The notes under the pieces are model-generated. The model saw only the letters and a program-made list of their open reading frames with translations. It made no database searches and was not told where the DNA came from. Positions 47,490 through 59,000 of a DNA stretch of 64,000 nucleotides are shown here, one piece after another. The stretch comes from Sepioteuthis lessoniana. Its lineage: Eukaryota; Mollusca; Cephalopoda; Myopsida; Loliginidae. The stretch spans positions 80,356,154 to 80,420,153 of the forward strand of contig OY757912.1 in the NCBI GenBank assembly GCA_963585895.1, written 5' to 3'. How positions within the stretch are numbered: the stretch's first letter is position 1; every line of letters begins with the position of its first letter. The position numbers were made by a program, and so were the translations under genes.

Positions 47490-47740
47490 TGGTTTGGGTT
47501 CTTTGTTTAATGACATATCAACTTTCATGAGTTATTTAATGCCAAAGCCATTATTGTAGAAGAACAGCAGTAGAACTATTTAATCCATAGCTAGAGAAAT
47601 AAGGAGTTCATACCTTTCCCATAGATTGTAATAAAAAATGAATGTAATAGTACAACCGGAATTCAAAATCACTTATTATGATGTCACAGTCCAGTATGTT
47701 TGCCTCTATACCACAGACAGTCTCTCTTGTTCTTTTAAAG
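47490..47740 (-). repeat. S2 SINE
   Basis: Its 3' end TTTAATGACATATCAACTTT appears first on the + strand, then ACCTTTCCCATAGATTG. The head side at 47690-47730 reads TATACCACAGACAGTC. Confidence 0.75.
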
Positions 47741-47939
47741 CAGCATCACTCCCCCACTGGTGAGGCATTAGTCTTATGTCTTATCCAATAAAAGATTTGC
47801 ACAAGCAAGGATACAAACATGTATAACAACCTTATGCACATTTCATAACAAAGACCATCAGTTACTAGAGTTTTCTTGACTTTCTTGATTTCCTGAATCT
47901 TATATTTTATTGCTTTGTCTTCAGTTACTTTAATACCTT

Positions 47940-48020
47940 TTGTTTGTTTGTTTGTTTGTTTGTTTGTTTGTTTTTGTTTGTTTTATGGCATATCAACCTC
48001 TTTGGTCATTTAATGCCAAA
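47940..48020. repeat. (GTTT)n and SINE 3' end
   Basis: A tetranucleotide run is directly followed by TTATGGCATATCAACCTC, the minus-strand 3' end shared by R3 and S2 SINEs. Confidence 0.8.
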
Positions 48021-48079
48021 TCAGTTAAAAAGGTGGGAAAATGGAAAGGTCTCCTATATTGGTATCTATTAGTAGAGAA

Positions 48080-49440
48080 ACAGTTTGCAGAAAAAATCTG
48101 GTTTTGTTGAAAGTTTATTTGTAGGGAATTGTCATGTAAAAAAATATTTTTTTTACTCCTTACAGAGGAACTGCTAATGGAAAGGATAAGATTTTGTTGA
48201 AATATTCTTTGTAGAGAAACAGTTTGTTGAAGAAATTTGGTCTTGTTGAAAATTCCTTTAGATTTTTCAGTATAAATTTACCGCTTTTAGTAATGATATT
48301 ACATTATTCATTTCAGTTTTTTGGAACAGCTCCTTCATGTCATTTGCACTATAAAAAGGTTTCTCTTATACGGGCTAGGTCGGTACATTCAATGAGAATA
48401 TTTCACAATGTATTCAGTCTGGCATGCATGACACATTGGTTGCTGCTTTGTTTCAAATAAGTTGGAATGTGTTGTCCTTGTATGACTTATATAAAGTCTG
48501 GAAAATATAACTTCCTCTTTTGTTTTTTTCTGTAACTTTGTTTCTCTTCCACCAATGTGAGTTGAATTTCTAGTAATTTATTATGTTTATTGCTGTTCTA
48601 GTGTTGTTGTCTTTGTTGTAGTGTGTATTTATTTATCTTCCTTTTAAAGTCTGTGTATGGTATTGTAAACTTTTTTTCAGAGGTTATGGTATGAGTAGAC
48701 CTGGCTGCTTTATCTGCTTGGTCATTTCTGCTGATTCCAGTATTACTTGAGACGCAACATATCTGTACATAATTATCATTTGATAAATTTTCTAATTTGC
48801 ATAGTATTCTATCATTAATGGATTATCAAATTTCCTGTTTTTGAATGATTCCAAAACTGATAGTGAATCAGAAAAGATAATGAATTTGTTATTCCTTGAT
48901 TCTGAGAGGCGGTCAAAAGCCATGTTGATTGCACAAACTTACGCGCTGAATGTAAAAGGTGTCATTTGGGAGATGTTTTTTAAATGTTTTCCTTTTATGT
49001 ACTGTTGCATATCCTGAGTTTTTTCCAGTTTAGATTTGTCCATGAAGATGTGCAAGTATTTAGAATACCTCTCCTTGACTTTTTCTAATTCCTCCTGGAA
49101 AATTACTAGGCGAGTTTTATTTTGTGGAATTTACAGATTGTTAAATTTATGTTTAGGGTCCTTATGGTTCAAAGTAGAATATCTAGTATGATTGTCTTAT
49201 GTATTTCTGTCAAATCCATGTCTACTTCTCCAATGATTGTTTCCATCTAGAGGCCAGTTCTTTGTATTTTGGACAAAAAGTGTTATTGTGTGCAGGATTT
49301 GCTGGGCATGATTTTAATTTGATGTAGTACTGGAGGGTCAGTTTTTGGCTTCTAATATTTGCAGGTGCTTTGTTAGCCTTGGTGTATGTTCTAAAGGTTC
49401 CAAGTACTAATCTTAAGCTTCTGTCGTAGATCTACAAAAA
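48080..49440 (-). pseudogene. Non-LTR retrotransposon 3' part: RNase H region
   Basis: Read on the minus strand from 49440: RSLRLVLGTFRTYTKANK, KLKSCPANPAHNNTFCPKYK, then the RNase H region around 49060-48700. That region includes LHIFMDKSKLEKTQ (first acidic residue), NKFIIFSDSLSVLESF (SDS motif) and ISRNDQADKAARS (the ND-ADKA signature). The C-terminus is ANDMKELFQKTEMNNVISLL near 48300. This order is that of Jockey/I-type LINEs with RNase H, a known pattern. It is full of stops and frameshifts and the RT domain is missing, so it is a 5'-truncated dead copy. Confidence 0.85.
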
Positions 49441-49446
49441 AATTAA

Positions 49447-49735
49447 GAACAAGATGATGTATTATTGTAGCCATAGCAGTTTATTTAAGAAATGATGAAC
49501 AAGATGATATCATAATGTGGTCATATAGCTTTATTTTTTATTTTTTCAAATTAATCAACTATATGATGTCATAATGAAGCTAGATATGTTGGTTATTTTT
49601 TAAAATCCATGATCATGATCATCTTTCTTTAAAAAAGATGATGTTATAATGTGGCCATATATGTTCATTTTTTTAAAGATTAATGAATAAGTTGAAGCAA
49701 TAATGTGAGATGTTATAATGTGGCCATATACTTAT
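49447..49735 (+). repeat. Degenerate 60-75-bp tandem repeat
   Basis: Four or five units share ATGATGTTATAATGTGGCCA-like text followed by TATATG and a T-rich stretch. Confidence 0.65.
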
Positions 49736-49774
49736 AATCTTTCCTATTTGAATTGATCCTTTTTGCATGAAGTT

Positions 49775-50300
49775 TTAAGAGCCCAGTTGGCTGTAGCTGT
49801 AAAAAACACCAACTACTTCTCTGCAGAGTGGTCAGACCATACCCCCAACAAGTGTCTTGGATATGACCCTAAACCATCTGATTGTGAAGCTCCAGTCCTG
49901 TAGCTTTGGGGAATGTGGAGTACCCCTTCATTGCCATACTCCTAGGTCCACTCTGACTTAGAGTGGTAGTACTAGTTAGGGTCCTATCTATGAGTCGTAT
50001 AGAACTTTGTAATCATTTATTATATTGAACCCATTTAACTATGTGCAAATAAATGATCAATATTAAATTGAATTATTAGTATTACATAACAATGCTTGAA
50101 ACTATTTAACTGTGGCAAATAGAACTATTAGTGTTAGATAAGAATACTTGAAACCGTTTAACTATGCAAACAAATGAGCTCTGACTCATTTTAAAATAAT
50201 GTTACTTATAAACTATTCATTTAAAAATCATATACATGTATAAACAGGATTTGTCATTAATAACCATCAAGGGTTGGTATGCCATTAAACAAAATAAACT
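49775..50300 (+). repeat. R3 repeat, long copy
   Basis: A complete R3: GCCCAGTTGGCTGTAGCTGT, CAAGTGTCTTGGATATGACC, CCCTTCATTGCCATACTCCT, three tail units, and GGGTTGGTATGCCATTAAAC at the end. Confidence 0.8.
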
Positions 50301-51364
50301 AGCTTAGTCAATGAAATTTTTATTATCTTTATGCGAAATTACAATATTAAAAAGTTTATTTCCACTGAAGACTGTATTATCAAACCTTTTAACAAAGTGA
50401 ATGAGTTTCATCTAGTTCATTAATATGCCAGATGTTACATTATAATTCATTGATTTCATTCTCTCATAGCAAGCAAGACTTCCATTATATTGATATTTTA
50501 TTATGTTAGGGATAATAGATAAAAAAGATAAAAGGGTTTAATGTCAGTATCCAGCTAGAAACACAGTTGGAATTTGAATAATTTAAAAAAAGAATATGGG
50601 TTTGTTTTTAATGACCGAATACCAACTGAATTGAAATTTTAACTTGCATAAGCTGAGGAAAATGCCATTCACAGAATATGCAGGATTCATTCTGCCATTC
50701 ATTGAATTAACTGCAGAATAAAACAGAATGAATGAATGAGTAAATAAATAAATGAATAAAATGAAGTGTTATTAACTCTTTTGCAGGTAGGGCAGCATTT
50801 TTGTCGTAAATGGTATATAAGATTATTACTTTATATATATTATTACTCTTTATATATTATATTACATAAATATGTTGATTGACATCCCTTGAATAATGTC
50901 AAAGCCTCATTTTGAATAGAGTAGTATCAAAGGATAAAATGCTGCCTCGACCACATATACTACCCCTGACAAAAATTATGGAATTAGTATATTAAGATGT
51001 TCATTTAGATTTTTTCTTTTAGCAGTAAATAAACTAATTACAAATAAGATGCAAAACAGCTTTTTTTTAAAAGTGAACATTTTAATTTCATAAAATGTTC
51101 CTTAAACAAACTAGATTAAATTATTCAAATTAATTGGATGATTATTTCCAAGTTATGCAAAAGAAAACATTATGAAATAATTCAATATTGAGGAAAAAAT
51201 TATGGAATTCATTGACAATTAGTCAATATTTAGTTTCTTCTCCTTAAGCTTTTATGATTGCTTTAATTCTTTCAGGCATAGATGTCATTAATTTAAAGCA
51301 ATATTATTAAACGAAGTCATTCCAACTTATCTGAATGGAAGTTAATAGATCTTCTTTGGTGGAG
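50301..51364. other. Unassigned A+T-rich sequence
   Basis: No gene is recognised. A small AATG/AATA run is seen near 50730-50762. Confidence 0.5.
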
Positions 51365-51590
51365 GGGGAGTTCCTATGGTGTAGTGGCAATGTGCTGGTC
51401 TGCAACATCATAGTTCGCGGGTTCAAACTCCAGTTGTGCAATTACATTCACTTTCAGACTAATATCAACCTCTTTATTCCTACTGCAATGGATAAAATAA
51501 TATCACTGCTCTTCTTCTACAAGGATGGCTTTGGCATTAAATAACCTATGAAGGTTGATATGCAATTAAACAAAGAAAGCAATCCAAAAT
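51365..51590 (+). repeat. S2 SINE, well preserved
   Basis: Head GGAGTTCCTATGGTGTAGTG, B-box-like CGCGGGTTCAAACTCCAG, CTTTCAGACTAATATCAACC, and end GAAGGTTGATATGCAATTAA. This copy shows the clearest B box of the family (GGTTCAAACTC). Confidence 0.8.
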
Positions 51591-52075
51591 TTTTTGGTTG
51601 ATGGACCTTTCTCATGGACCATTTTTAAAAAAATTCCCACCATAAATTTTTAATTGGATTTAGTATTAAGTATTAATTCTAATTTTTTTGTCAATGAATT
51701 CCATAATCTTTTTTTTTATATTGGATTGATCCATAATATTTTCCTCTACATGGCTTGGAAAAAAATGATACCATTTATTCAAATAGTTTAATGTCATTTG
51801 CTTAAGAAATATTTTCTGAAGCCAGAATGTTCAGCTATTAAATAGAAAAATGTTTTGCCTATTATCTGTACTTAATTCATTTATTTACTGATTTAAAAAA
51901 TTTTTACCAGACATTTTTTCCCCCTTTTTTTTTTTGCTAAAATTTATTTCAAGCTTGTATCAGTGTTGGATACTATCTTGTTTCCATATATAGTAATATT
52001 TTTTCTGCCATAATGCAAAAGAGTAGGAAAAGATTTTATTGCAGTCTGGTTGACTAAATGTCAATCAGTCAGATT

Positions 52076-53620
52076 TATAGCATTTCAGGAAATTGTTAAT
52101 TTCTCTAACACTATATTTTTTAGGCAACACAAATGAATAACGAAACTTCTTTTTAACAACACACCAAAGAAAGTTTTTTATTTGCAGCATGGAATATTTG
52201 GTTTGCTTTTGGTGCTGCAAGACTCGTGTTGAGTAGACTGTGAGTAAGGAGAAAGTTGAGAAGGTTGAGAAGGCAGCGTGTGTCGTTGGACGTGTGAGGG
52301 ATTGTATTTGTTGGATTTTGGCAAAAAACATGTTGCAGTTGTAGGAATTGAACTTTGGATGTCACCGTGGGTTTCGTGTCTGGTATCTAGGGAGAGTAGG
52401 CGTTATCTCCATTAATGTGGACCAGAGGTGAAATGGGAGCTAGTGTGTTGAGAGCGGGATTACGCTCAGATCTATCGGACTTTACACTCCTATAAATTAT
52501 TTTGGGCGGTATGCCACTTGTTCCCACAAAGATGGCGGACGCTCAATATTCAGTCTCGGGAAACCATTGGCCAGGAGAACCACGTGACATGTCTGAAACT
52601 ACGTCCGCGCGTAAATTCAAGTCCTGTGTTTTTGAGCTACCTACAAGACGCGTATTTTCTATAAATACGTCGTCTTCGAACACCTGTGTTCTCTTTTGCC
52701 AAATTTCCTCGCAGCGGCAACACACCACCTTCAGCGTGAATACAGGAGAGAAAAGCAACACCATGCATGGGCCTCGCAGACATTCATATACAATGACTAT
52801 GAGACGCTTTCCAGTCTCTGAGAAACTGCCCGTTTCTAACCATAAAAAAAGGACATTTTAACATGTAATTCTTTTGTAGCTTAGTTGTGTTAGACACACA
52901 CACACACACACACAAACTCACACATATACACACACTATTATTTTGTTAGTAGAGTAAGTAATTTCTTTTATGTATCATTGTAAGTTTTATTGTTGTAGAA
53001 TATAAATTTGTTTTTGTTCGTCGCCTTGTTTTAAATGTTCATTTTGTCCGCGCAGTTTTACAACTTTTATTTGTTTCATATGCTTTATTCATTCATTTGT
53101 TTTATCCATGTGCTTATTCTACCTTAATTCTAAACTAAAACATTATATTGTGGGGAAACATAAAATTATCGGGTACCATAAAAATACATTCACTCACTCC
53201 TCCTACAGATCGACATAGCCAATTTTGGGGTGACATAAAGTTGTGCCTGTGCGAGGCATGTTGAATGCATCTAATTTATATTCAACTGGGATTCCTCATA
53301 AGGAAATCCATAAATTAGATGGGTTCCCTCGTGTATCCATGTTGCTGCTGCTGCTGCTGCTATTTTAAAGCCGCAGTGAGATGTCTGCACTGGGCGGTGT
53401 TGTCCAGTTAAAAAGCATTGCTATTGAAGAACGGCCAGTGGGACGTCTGCACTGGTCTGCGTTCTCCAGTCCAAGAGAGAGTGCTTGGCAGCTCACCCGA
53501 TTTGTTGACCGGAAATGAAAGGTCTGGGGTGAATAGGATAAGTCATCCTGATTGGGTGAAATTAAGTGTCGAATTAAATTGCGTGCCAAACCAAAATACG
53601 AAATTTTTCTCTTCTCTACA
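52076..53620 (+). mobile_element. Solo LTR-A, copy 2, containing LTR-B
   Basis: It runs from TATAGCATTTCAGGAAATTG to TTCTCTACA and is flanked by GATT (52072-52075 and 53621-53624). After 52160 it matches copies 1 and 3 (TTGCAGCATGGAATATTTGG, later CGACATAGCCAATTTTGGGG, ATCCATAAATTAGATGGGTT, GGATAAGTCATCCTGATTGG). Removing the 735-bp LTR-B insertion leaves about 810 bp, like the other copies. A 60-bp internal duplication near 53385-53455 is specific to this copy. Confidence 0.65.
52473..53207 (+). mobile_element. Nested insertion LTR-B (probable solo LTR)
   Basis: A 735-bp segment interrupts LTR-A between identical GATC tetramers (52469-52472, 53208-53211). It begins TATCGGACTTTAC and ends CTCCTCCTACA. 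Promoter-like features come in order: AAGATGGCGG at about 52530, inverted CCAAT (ATTGG, 52566-52570), E-box CACGTG (52581-52586) and TATAAATA (52660-52667). A CA microsatellite follows at about 52894-52913. A 119-codon frame (52502-52861) overlaps the promoter features and has no recognisable domain. The LTR call rests on the duplication and promoter layout only. Confidence 0.55.
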
Positions 53621-53689
53621 GATTGGTTATGACTTTTTTGTCTAAATTTCTGAGATGAAGCTTAATAATTGTTATTACTTAGAATATTC

Positions 53690-53790
53690 AGACTATTGAC
53701 CTCATCTTTATTGTTATATTCACAATATTTCGGCTGATATGTCTTTCAGCCTTCTTCAGGTGTTTCATGTGGGACTCAAGAGTTCACACA
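53690..53790 (-). other. Retroelement-associated hairpin, hammerhead-like core
   Basis: On the minus strand: CTGAAGA (53759-53753), a 5-bp stem GGCTG/CAGCC, GAAA (53731-53728), then a 6-bp stem TATTGT/ACAATA closed by 7 nt. 'CTGAAGAAGGCTG...GCCGAAA' motifs are common in repeats of aquatic animals. The resemblance to a hammerhead ribozyme core is visible, but the expected cleavage U-H after the last stem is not, so activity is doubtful. Confidence 0.35.
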
Positions 53791-54554
53791 AAATCTCAAA
53801 CTGAACCCTTCATTTGGACCACGGGGGTAGACTGTTCCAATTCCGTTAACCATGACTGGGTGCAAGTGTTAAATTATTGTAAGTATTCCTTGTTATACTT
53901 ACCTGTAGTTGGAATTGAACTAACAATCTCCTGAAGCACTTCTGAGTTTGACATTAAACACAGGAAGATGGTTATTGCTTAATTTCAAAAGAAAAAAAAG
54001 GTGAAATAAGGATTACTTATTGTGGGTTTGGGACCTTTAACTTTGGTGTGGGTTGTATTGTTTTTAACTGTACACACCATTATTTTGCCTCTTTTTAGAG
54101 AAATAATTTCTCATCTTTTTGAGGAATTTTAGTTCAGAAGGAAATGTTCCCAAAATTTAATATCAAAAATAAGTTTCTTTGTTTAAAAAGTTTTATTCAG
54201 AACATGTTACCTCTGAATATACGTATCAGAGACTAGTTTTGTCGTGATACTGGCAAATTAATCTGCCTAATTTGCATGAGTATAAGAGAGAGAGCCGATA
54301 TAAATCTCCCACAGAGAATAATTGTAGAGCTTAATTAGCAATTGAGTTGTGCTGACTTTGTGGTCACTTTTCAATTCCTACCAGGTGCTAGCCAAACCAA
54401 AATTTTTCTTATTTTTTTCACAAATTATTCTTAAAGTTTTCTTTTTTTTTCCACATTTTTTTTTCCTACATTCTCAAAACTTTTTCCCAATCACCACCAG
54501 CAACAACAGTAACAACAGCTGTATTCCCCATTCTGCCGATATCTCTCCTCCTGA

Positions 54555-55435
54555 TTGCCTCAAGCAACTATGGAGGAAGATAAAATCTCCAACAATTCAT
54601 CCACAGACTTATTTGATAATGACCTGAAAGCCCCTTCAAAAGCATCCTCAAAAAAGCTGGAAGAATTGGTAGCAAGGCCATCAACATCATTAGAATGGCC
54701 CTCACTACCAGTCACTCAAGTCAATATGGAAACCTCACTCCTGGCCAGCTCCATTCCACCGGGTCAAAGAACGCTAGCTAGCCCACTAACACCAATCTCC
54801 TGGGCAATTAAGAAAAAAATCACCGGAAGAACATGGTGACAGGGTGGTCAAATGCCCCCTACTTCAATGACAGTACTATTCTGCCAATACCAGAGTTAGT
54901 GGCAGAAGTAGGACCCAAAACCCTATCCTTCATAGTGACAGATTTGAGAACATGGAGACTGGCAGGACTTAAAAAAGAAACATTTGGTGAGCTCCTTAGG
55001 ACAACAAGGATCTCATACTGGTATTACTGCCAGAGAAGTGTTGCCACATTGAATCTCCAGCTGGTCTTGGAGGAGTTAGCAGTGAAGTTGGCCCAGAGTA
55101 AAGTCTCAACCAAGTACTTCCAGCTTCAATCAGAATACAGAGGGCAAAGGCGAATACAAGTCACTGTGTGCAACGTCCCAGTTCAACTGAATGGGAATGT
55201 TCTCGCTGCCTACCTTAGTGCATATAGCAGTGTGGAAGAAGTAACACCTGTGAGAGTGGCAGATGGGATAGCAAACAAGGACTATATCTTCAATGTATGC
55301 CTGAACAGAGAGGGCTTTCAGGTCATCCCGCATATCAGCTAAAAGATCAACAAATGAGAGTAGTTGTGGAGAGTAAGAGGCCGCTTTGCTGGTCATGCAA
55401 CCTAACCTCAAAAGACGCCATCCATCAAAAGTAAC
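54555..55435 (+). pseudogene. gag/ORF1-like retroelement fragment
   Basis: The first frame (54555-54839) is Ser/Pro/Thr-rich. A frameshift near 54820 leads into the second (54833-55342), which includes PYFNDSTILPIPELVAEVG, RRIQVTVCNVPVQLNGN and YLSAYSSVEEVTPVRVADG. This resembles the RNA-recognition-like domain of LINE ORF1/gag proteins. After another frame break, MRVVVESKRPLCWSCN (55352 onward) matches the start of a CCHC zinc knuckle, whose His and last Cys are lost. No pol follows; an S2 SINE begins at about 55470. It is a broken retroelement remnant. The exact clade is not determined. Confidence 0.6.
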
Positions 55436-55469
55436 AATGATAACAACAGCAATAACAAGGAAAAAGCTT

Positions 55470-55740
55470 GGAGGGTAAGAGGGATCATACCTTTCCCAAG
55501 GGGATTTGTCGAAAAGTTAACAATAGCTGGATAGGATAAAGAAGTCTATACCTTTCTCAAGGGGATTTGTCCAAATGTGTACTTAATAGCTGGAAAAGAA
55601 AAAGAAGCTTATACCTTTCCCAAGGGGATTTGTCCAAAAGTTAATGTATAAGCAAAACCAGAGTTTGAACATGCTTACTATGATGTCACAGACTAGCATG
55701 TTAGCTACTATGCCATGGAGGCATCCCTCTTCATTTTTAT
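55470..55740 (-). repeat. S2 SINE with internal triplication
   Basis: The segment CCTTTCCCAAGGGGATTTGT occurs three times (about 55490, 55550 and 55615) with 60-70-bp spacing. The head side is at 55675-55730 (CTACTATGCCATGGAGG). Confidence 0.75.
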
Positions 55741-56215
55741 GTACTTTTTCCACTTTTTCTACAAAATGAACATAAATAAATTATCATGATCAACATAACA
55801 TGGAGGAATCCAATTAATTCTGAGTTTTTCCTACCTTAACTGAAAGAAAATCAAAAACAAATAATGTCTTATCTTCTTTTGAGAGTCATAATAAGTGCAC
55901 AGCAAGAGAGTGACTAAATAATGTCTGTTTCTAGATAAGTATCTGACATGAGGTGATGAAACCATTTTATGAAAGAAACTCATTGCAATTGGAAATCAAA
56001 AACATTCAAAAAGTAAACTCAAAAAAGAACTTTTTTTTTGCTGGAAAAAATGTGACAAGACAAATTTGGCATGAAAACCACAACAATGTCAGGAAAAAAC
56101 AAGCCACCTCTTCTACAAACTATCTCATTTTCTCCTATGCATAATATATCTAAAAATAACCAAAAGTTCATGACCTAGAAACCTTACTAGTAAGTAATTA
56201 GACAAATTTTTCATA

Positions 56216-56408
56216 TGAGGGGGTGCTGAAAAGTTTATATGGTAACATCATATCTGCATATGACTTTTTTGACCAATGGGGTCCAAGCATTGCAACACCA
56301 ATGCAAGAAGTGTGAGGACTACGAGAAGGACTATGTGAAAAATAAACCTCATTTGGTCACATTTCATGAGAGTATCTTGGTCAGCCTATGAACTTTTCAG
56401 CCAACCCT
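56216..56408 (+). mobile_element. Mariner-type MITE, copy 2
   Basis: A 193-bp element flanked by TA. Its inverted ends share GCTGAAAAGTT. The centre encodes a short mariner C-terminal-like remnant (KCEDYEKDYVKK). A diverged copy is at 23375. Confidence 0.75.
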
Positions 56409-56449
56409 TATACATATTCATTTAGGAGGTCCACTTAGTATCATCATAA

Positions 56450-56725
56450 CAGTTATCATAGGAAATGAAATCGGTGATCTGAGTTCAAATGCTGGACAAG
56501 GCTGTTTGCATTCAATTTGAACTTATGCCCTTGGGAGTAATATGAATCCATCTGTTCTCCCTCCAGTTATGAGTAAATAGTAGGGTAGACGGGGTTTTTT
56601 AGTCTTTATTAAGCAACCATTCTAGGAGAATGAAAAGTCTGAATTCAAGCCAGTCAAACTCTACTTAAAATTTGACCTTATGTTACATCCTACCCATGGC
56701 AGAGAGGTTGGGTAAATACATATTT
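56450..56725 (+). repeat. S4 tRNA-derived SINE
   Basis: A-box side ATCATAACAGTTATCATAGG, B box GAGTTCAAATGCTGG, body ATGCCCTTGGGAGTAATATG and ACTTAAAATTTGACCTTATG, and tail GAGAGGTTGGGTAAATAC. Confidence 0.8.
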
Positions 56726-57387
56726 TTCAAACACCTTCCCATGTATATCTTAATAAATCTTTTGGTTTCCTATAAAATAATTGCCACTAATCTTTTTTGT
56801 TATGTTCATAATCTAACAAAAATAGCTCTTACGTAGATAATTATTAACCTCAATGTTACTTTCCTGATTAGGAAATTTTCTTATACTGTAGCAGCCCTGC
56901 TTGCTCAGATAATCACAGAAGTTTGAAACTTAATACTTAATTAACAAACAATTTTTCTATTTGGCAGATTAAAAGAAGAAATGATATTACAGATTTCTAT
57001 TTTGCTACAAAAAGAGTTTTTATTAATTTGGAAATTAGTAATTCAAATAAGTTATTATTAGTAATTATTTGTTATTATGAATTATTTTTATTCATTATTA
57101 ATAGTTATTATTATTATTGATTTTTTAAATTGTTATATGAGATGACAAATTAAAAGAAGAAATTATATTACAAATGACCATTTTAGAACAAAAATAGTTA
57201 CAGCAATTGTTAACAAAAACAATCAAATACATAGATGTTGATATAAATTTATATCATAGTGTATATATATATATATATATAATTAATAATTGTTGATAAT
57301 TTTACAAAAATAGTCACAGCAATTGTTAACAATGGCAGTTTTGCAAAAAGAAAATAAACTTTTCAACATTTATATCATTTACATCAC
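56726..57387. other. A+T-rich sequence with loose tandem duplication and (TA)n
   Basis: AAATTAAAAGAAGAAAT occurs near 56968 and 57148 and 'AGTTACAGCAATTGTTAAC' variants near 57188 and 57312. A short TA run is at 57262-57281. No gene is seen. Confidence 0.55.
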
Positions 57388-57475
57388 TTGGTTCATTGGT
57401 CTAGTGGGTAGAGTGTTTGCCAATGGTCTGGGAGACCTGGGTTTAATCCCATGTTGTGTCATACTAAAGAAAGAT
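57388..57475 (+). repeat. S1 SINE, head only
   Basis: TGGTCTAGTGGGTAGAGTG (A box) and CTGGGTTTAATCCCATG (B box), truncated after CATACTAAAGA. Confidence 0.8.
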
Positions 57476-57754
57476 CTTTTTTTTTTGTGGTAGCTATCAT
57501 ATTAATTTGAGAGACCAATTGAAGTTGATAGCAATGAAATAAAAGCATTACTAAAAAATAACCAACACTATACAATGTGAGAGAAAGTCAACATACTTAA
57601 AATATCCAAATCAGATGTTACATCAGCTTGATTATGTTAGTCATTAGGATATGTGACTTCTGTATCACCATCAATGGTTCCAAAACCTGGTTTACTCATG
57701 GGAGAACTACTCATGTAATGTGTCTTGGGTAAGAATAGCCAAGTGGAACTCATC

Positions 57755-58105
57755 CCTCTCCAGGTCCACAAATAGTTTGAATTCAGAGTTTCCCTACTCC
57801 AAGATAAATATTTGTTTCTGCCTCCCACCAGGTAGGACTTGACACAAGTTCAATGAACCAAGGGTCAATTATAGCGGGGGTTAGGGGAGGGGAAAGTTAG
57901 GCATGAGCTGTGGCTCAAGCCCTGCTTGACTACACCTAGACTAGCTGCCATACCAAAGTTAAAGAGCCCCTTCTGCCCCACTATTTACTTATGAAGGAAG
58001 GGTATTAGCATGAAATGCAAATCAACTCATTCAGGAACTTCGGTAGCTAAATCTACTTCCCATGACAATAACTGTTTTGCCACAAGCACCTCTAAGAGCA
58101 ACTTC
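57755..58105 (-). repeat. S4 SINE, interrupted
   Basis: A minus-strand S4 copy: AGTTTGAATTCAGAGTTTCC on one side, then an unrelated-looking stretch at 57835-57945. After it come the middle (AGGGTATTAGCATGAAATGC) and the A-box side (GACAATAACTGTTTTGCCAC). Confidence 0.65.
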
Positions 58106-58503
58106 TAAATAAGTCTTGCAAAAAAACCTATTTGTGAGGATCAAATTTATTAATTAGTAGTAACTGATCAGCAAGACTAGCTTGTTAATTATCAAATTAT
58201 GATAAGCAAGCCAGTTGCTTCATACTTGTTGGTATCTAATAAATGAAATCCAAAGAGGCTCATTCAGGGTTTGAACTCAGGTCACCAGTTCTAATTCCTA
58301 GATTCATTTTTTTGTTGTAGATTGCAACTTCTCACAACATGCAACACCAGAGGGGGAATGAAACTTGACAGTTTTCTTACAAATCATTGGCTTGACAAAG
58401 GACTGAATTTCTTGTTAATACATTTGGCTAAGTGATAGAATGATCATTTAGTCTTTGGATTTGTGCCACTATCAGTCAGTTTTCAACATCAGCTATCTTA
58501 GGG

Positions 58504-58550
58504 TTCTTCTTCTTCTTCTTCTTCTTCTTCTTCTTCTTCTTCTTCTTCTT
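58504..58550. repeat. (TTC)n microsatellite
   Basis: About 15 uninterrupted TTC units. On the + strand it makes a run of leucines in a fortuitous frame. Confidence 0.95.
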
Positions 58551-58639
58551 GTGCTATGCATTACTAATCTGAAATTCAGGACGTTTCTATTTGGAACAAC
58601 AGCCAGTCCCAAATCCTTCACATTGCCACTCGAAACAAT

Positions 58640-59000
58640 AGATCACCCTATCGGTTTAGCTTAGAATATAGCGACTGTATCTTCTTCAGAGTGGTAAGAC
58701 CTCCCCCAAAAAGAGGTGTCCTGGGTATGATGCTAAACTGCACCTGATATTGAGGCGTCATTTCTGGATATCTCCGGAATGTGAAGTACCCTTGATTGAC
58801 ATTATTTCCAGATCCACTCTGACCTGAAGTGGTACTACTTATTAGGGTTCCATCCATGGGTCAAATAGTTCTGTTTAAAGATAATTCGTTTTCGATAGTA
58901 CCGTGTGATAGCTTTCAATGAATACAATTCAAAAAGCCCTATGTATAAAATAACCCAAGACAGGTTGACATACCGTTAAAATCAATCAATCAATCTAGAC
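58640..59000 (+). repeat. R3 repeat
   Basis: From CGGTTTAGCTTAGAATATAG through GGTAAGACCTCCCCCAAAAA to GGTTGACATACCGTTAAAAT and TCAATCAATCAATC. Confidence 0.75.

Noticed and set aside
52502..52861. 119-codon frame after a GC-rich promoter-like stretch
   Set aside because: The promoter motifs and TATA box lie inside the frame, so a transcript from that promoter could not encode it.
58455..58664. Leucine-rich frame resembling a signal peptide
   Set aside because: The leucine run is translated (TTC)n microsatellite read in the CTT frame.
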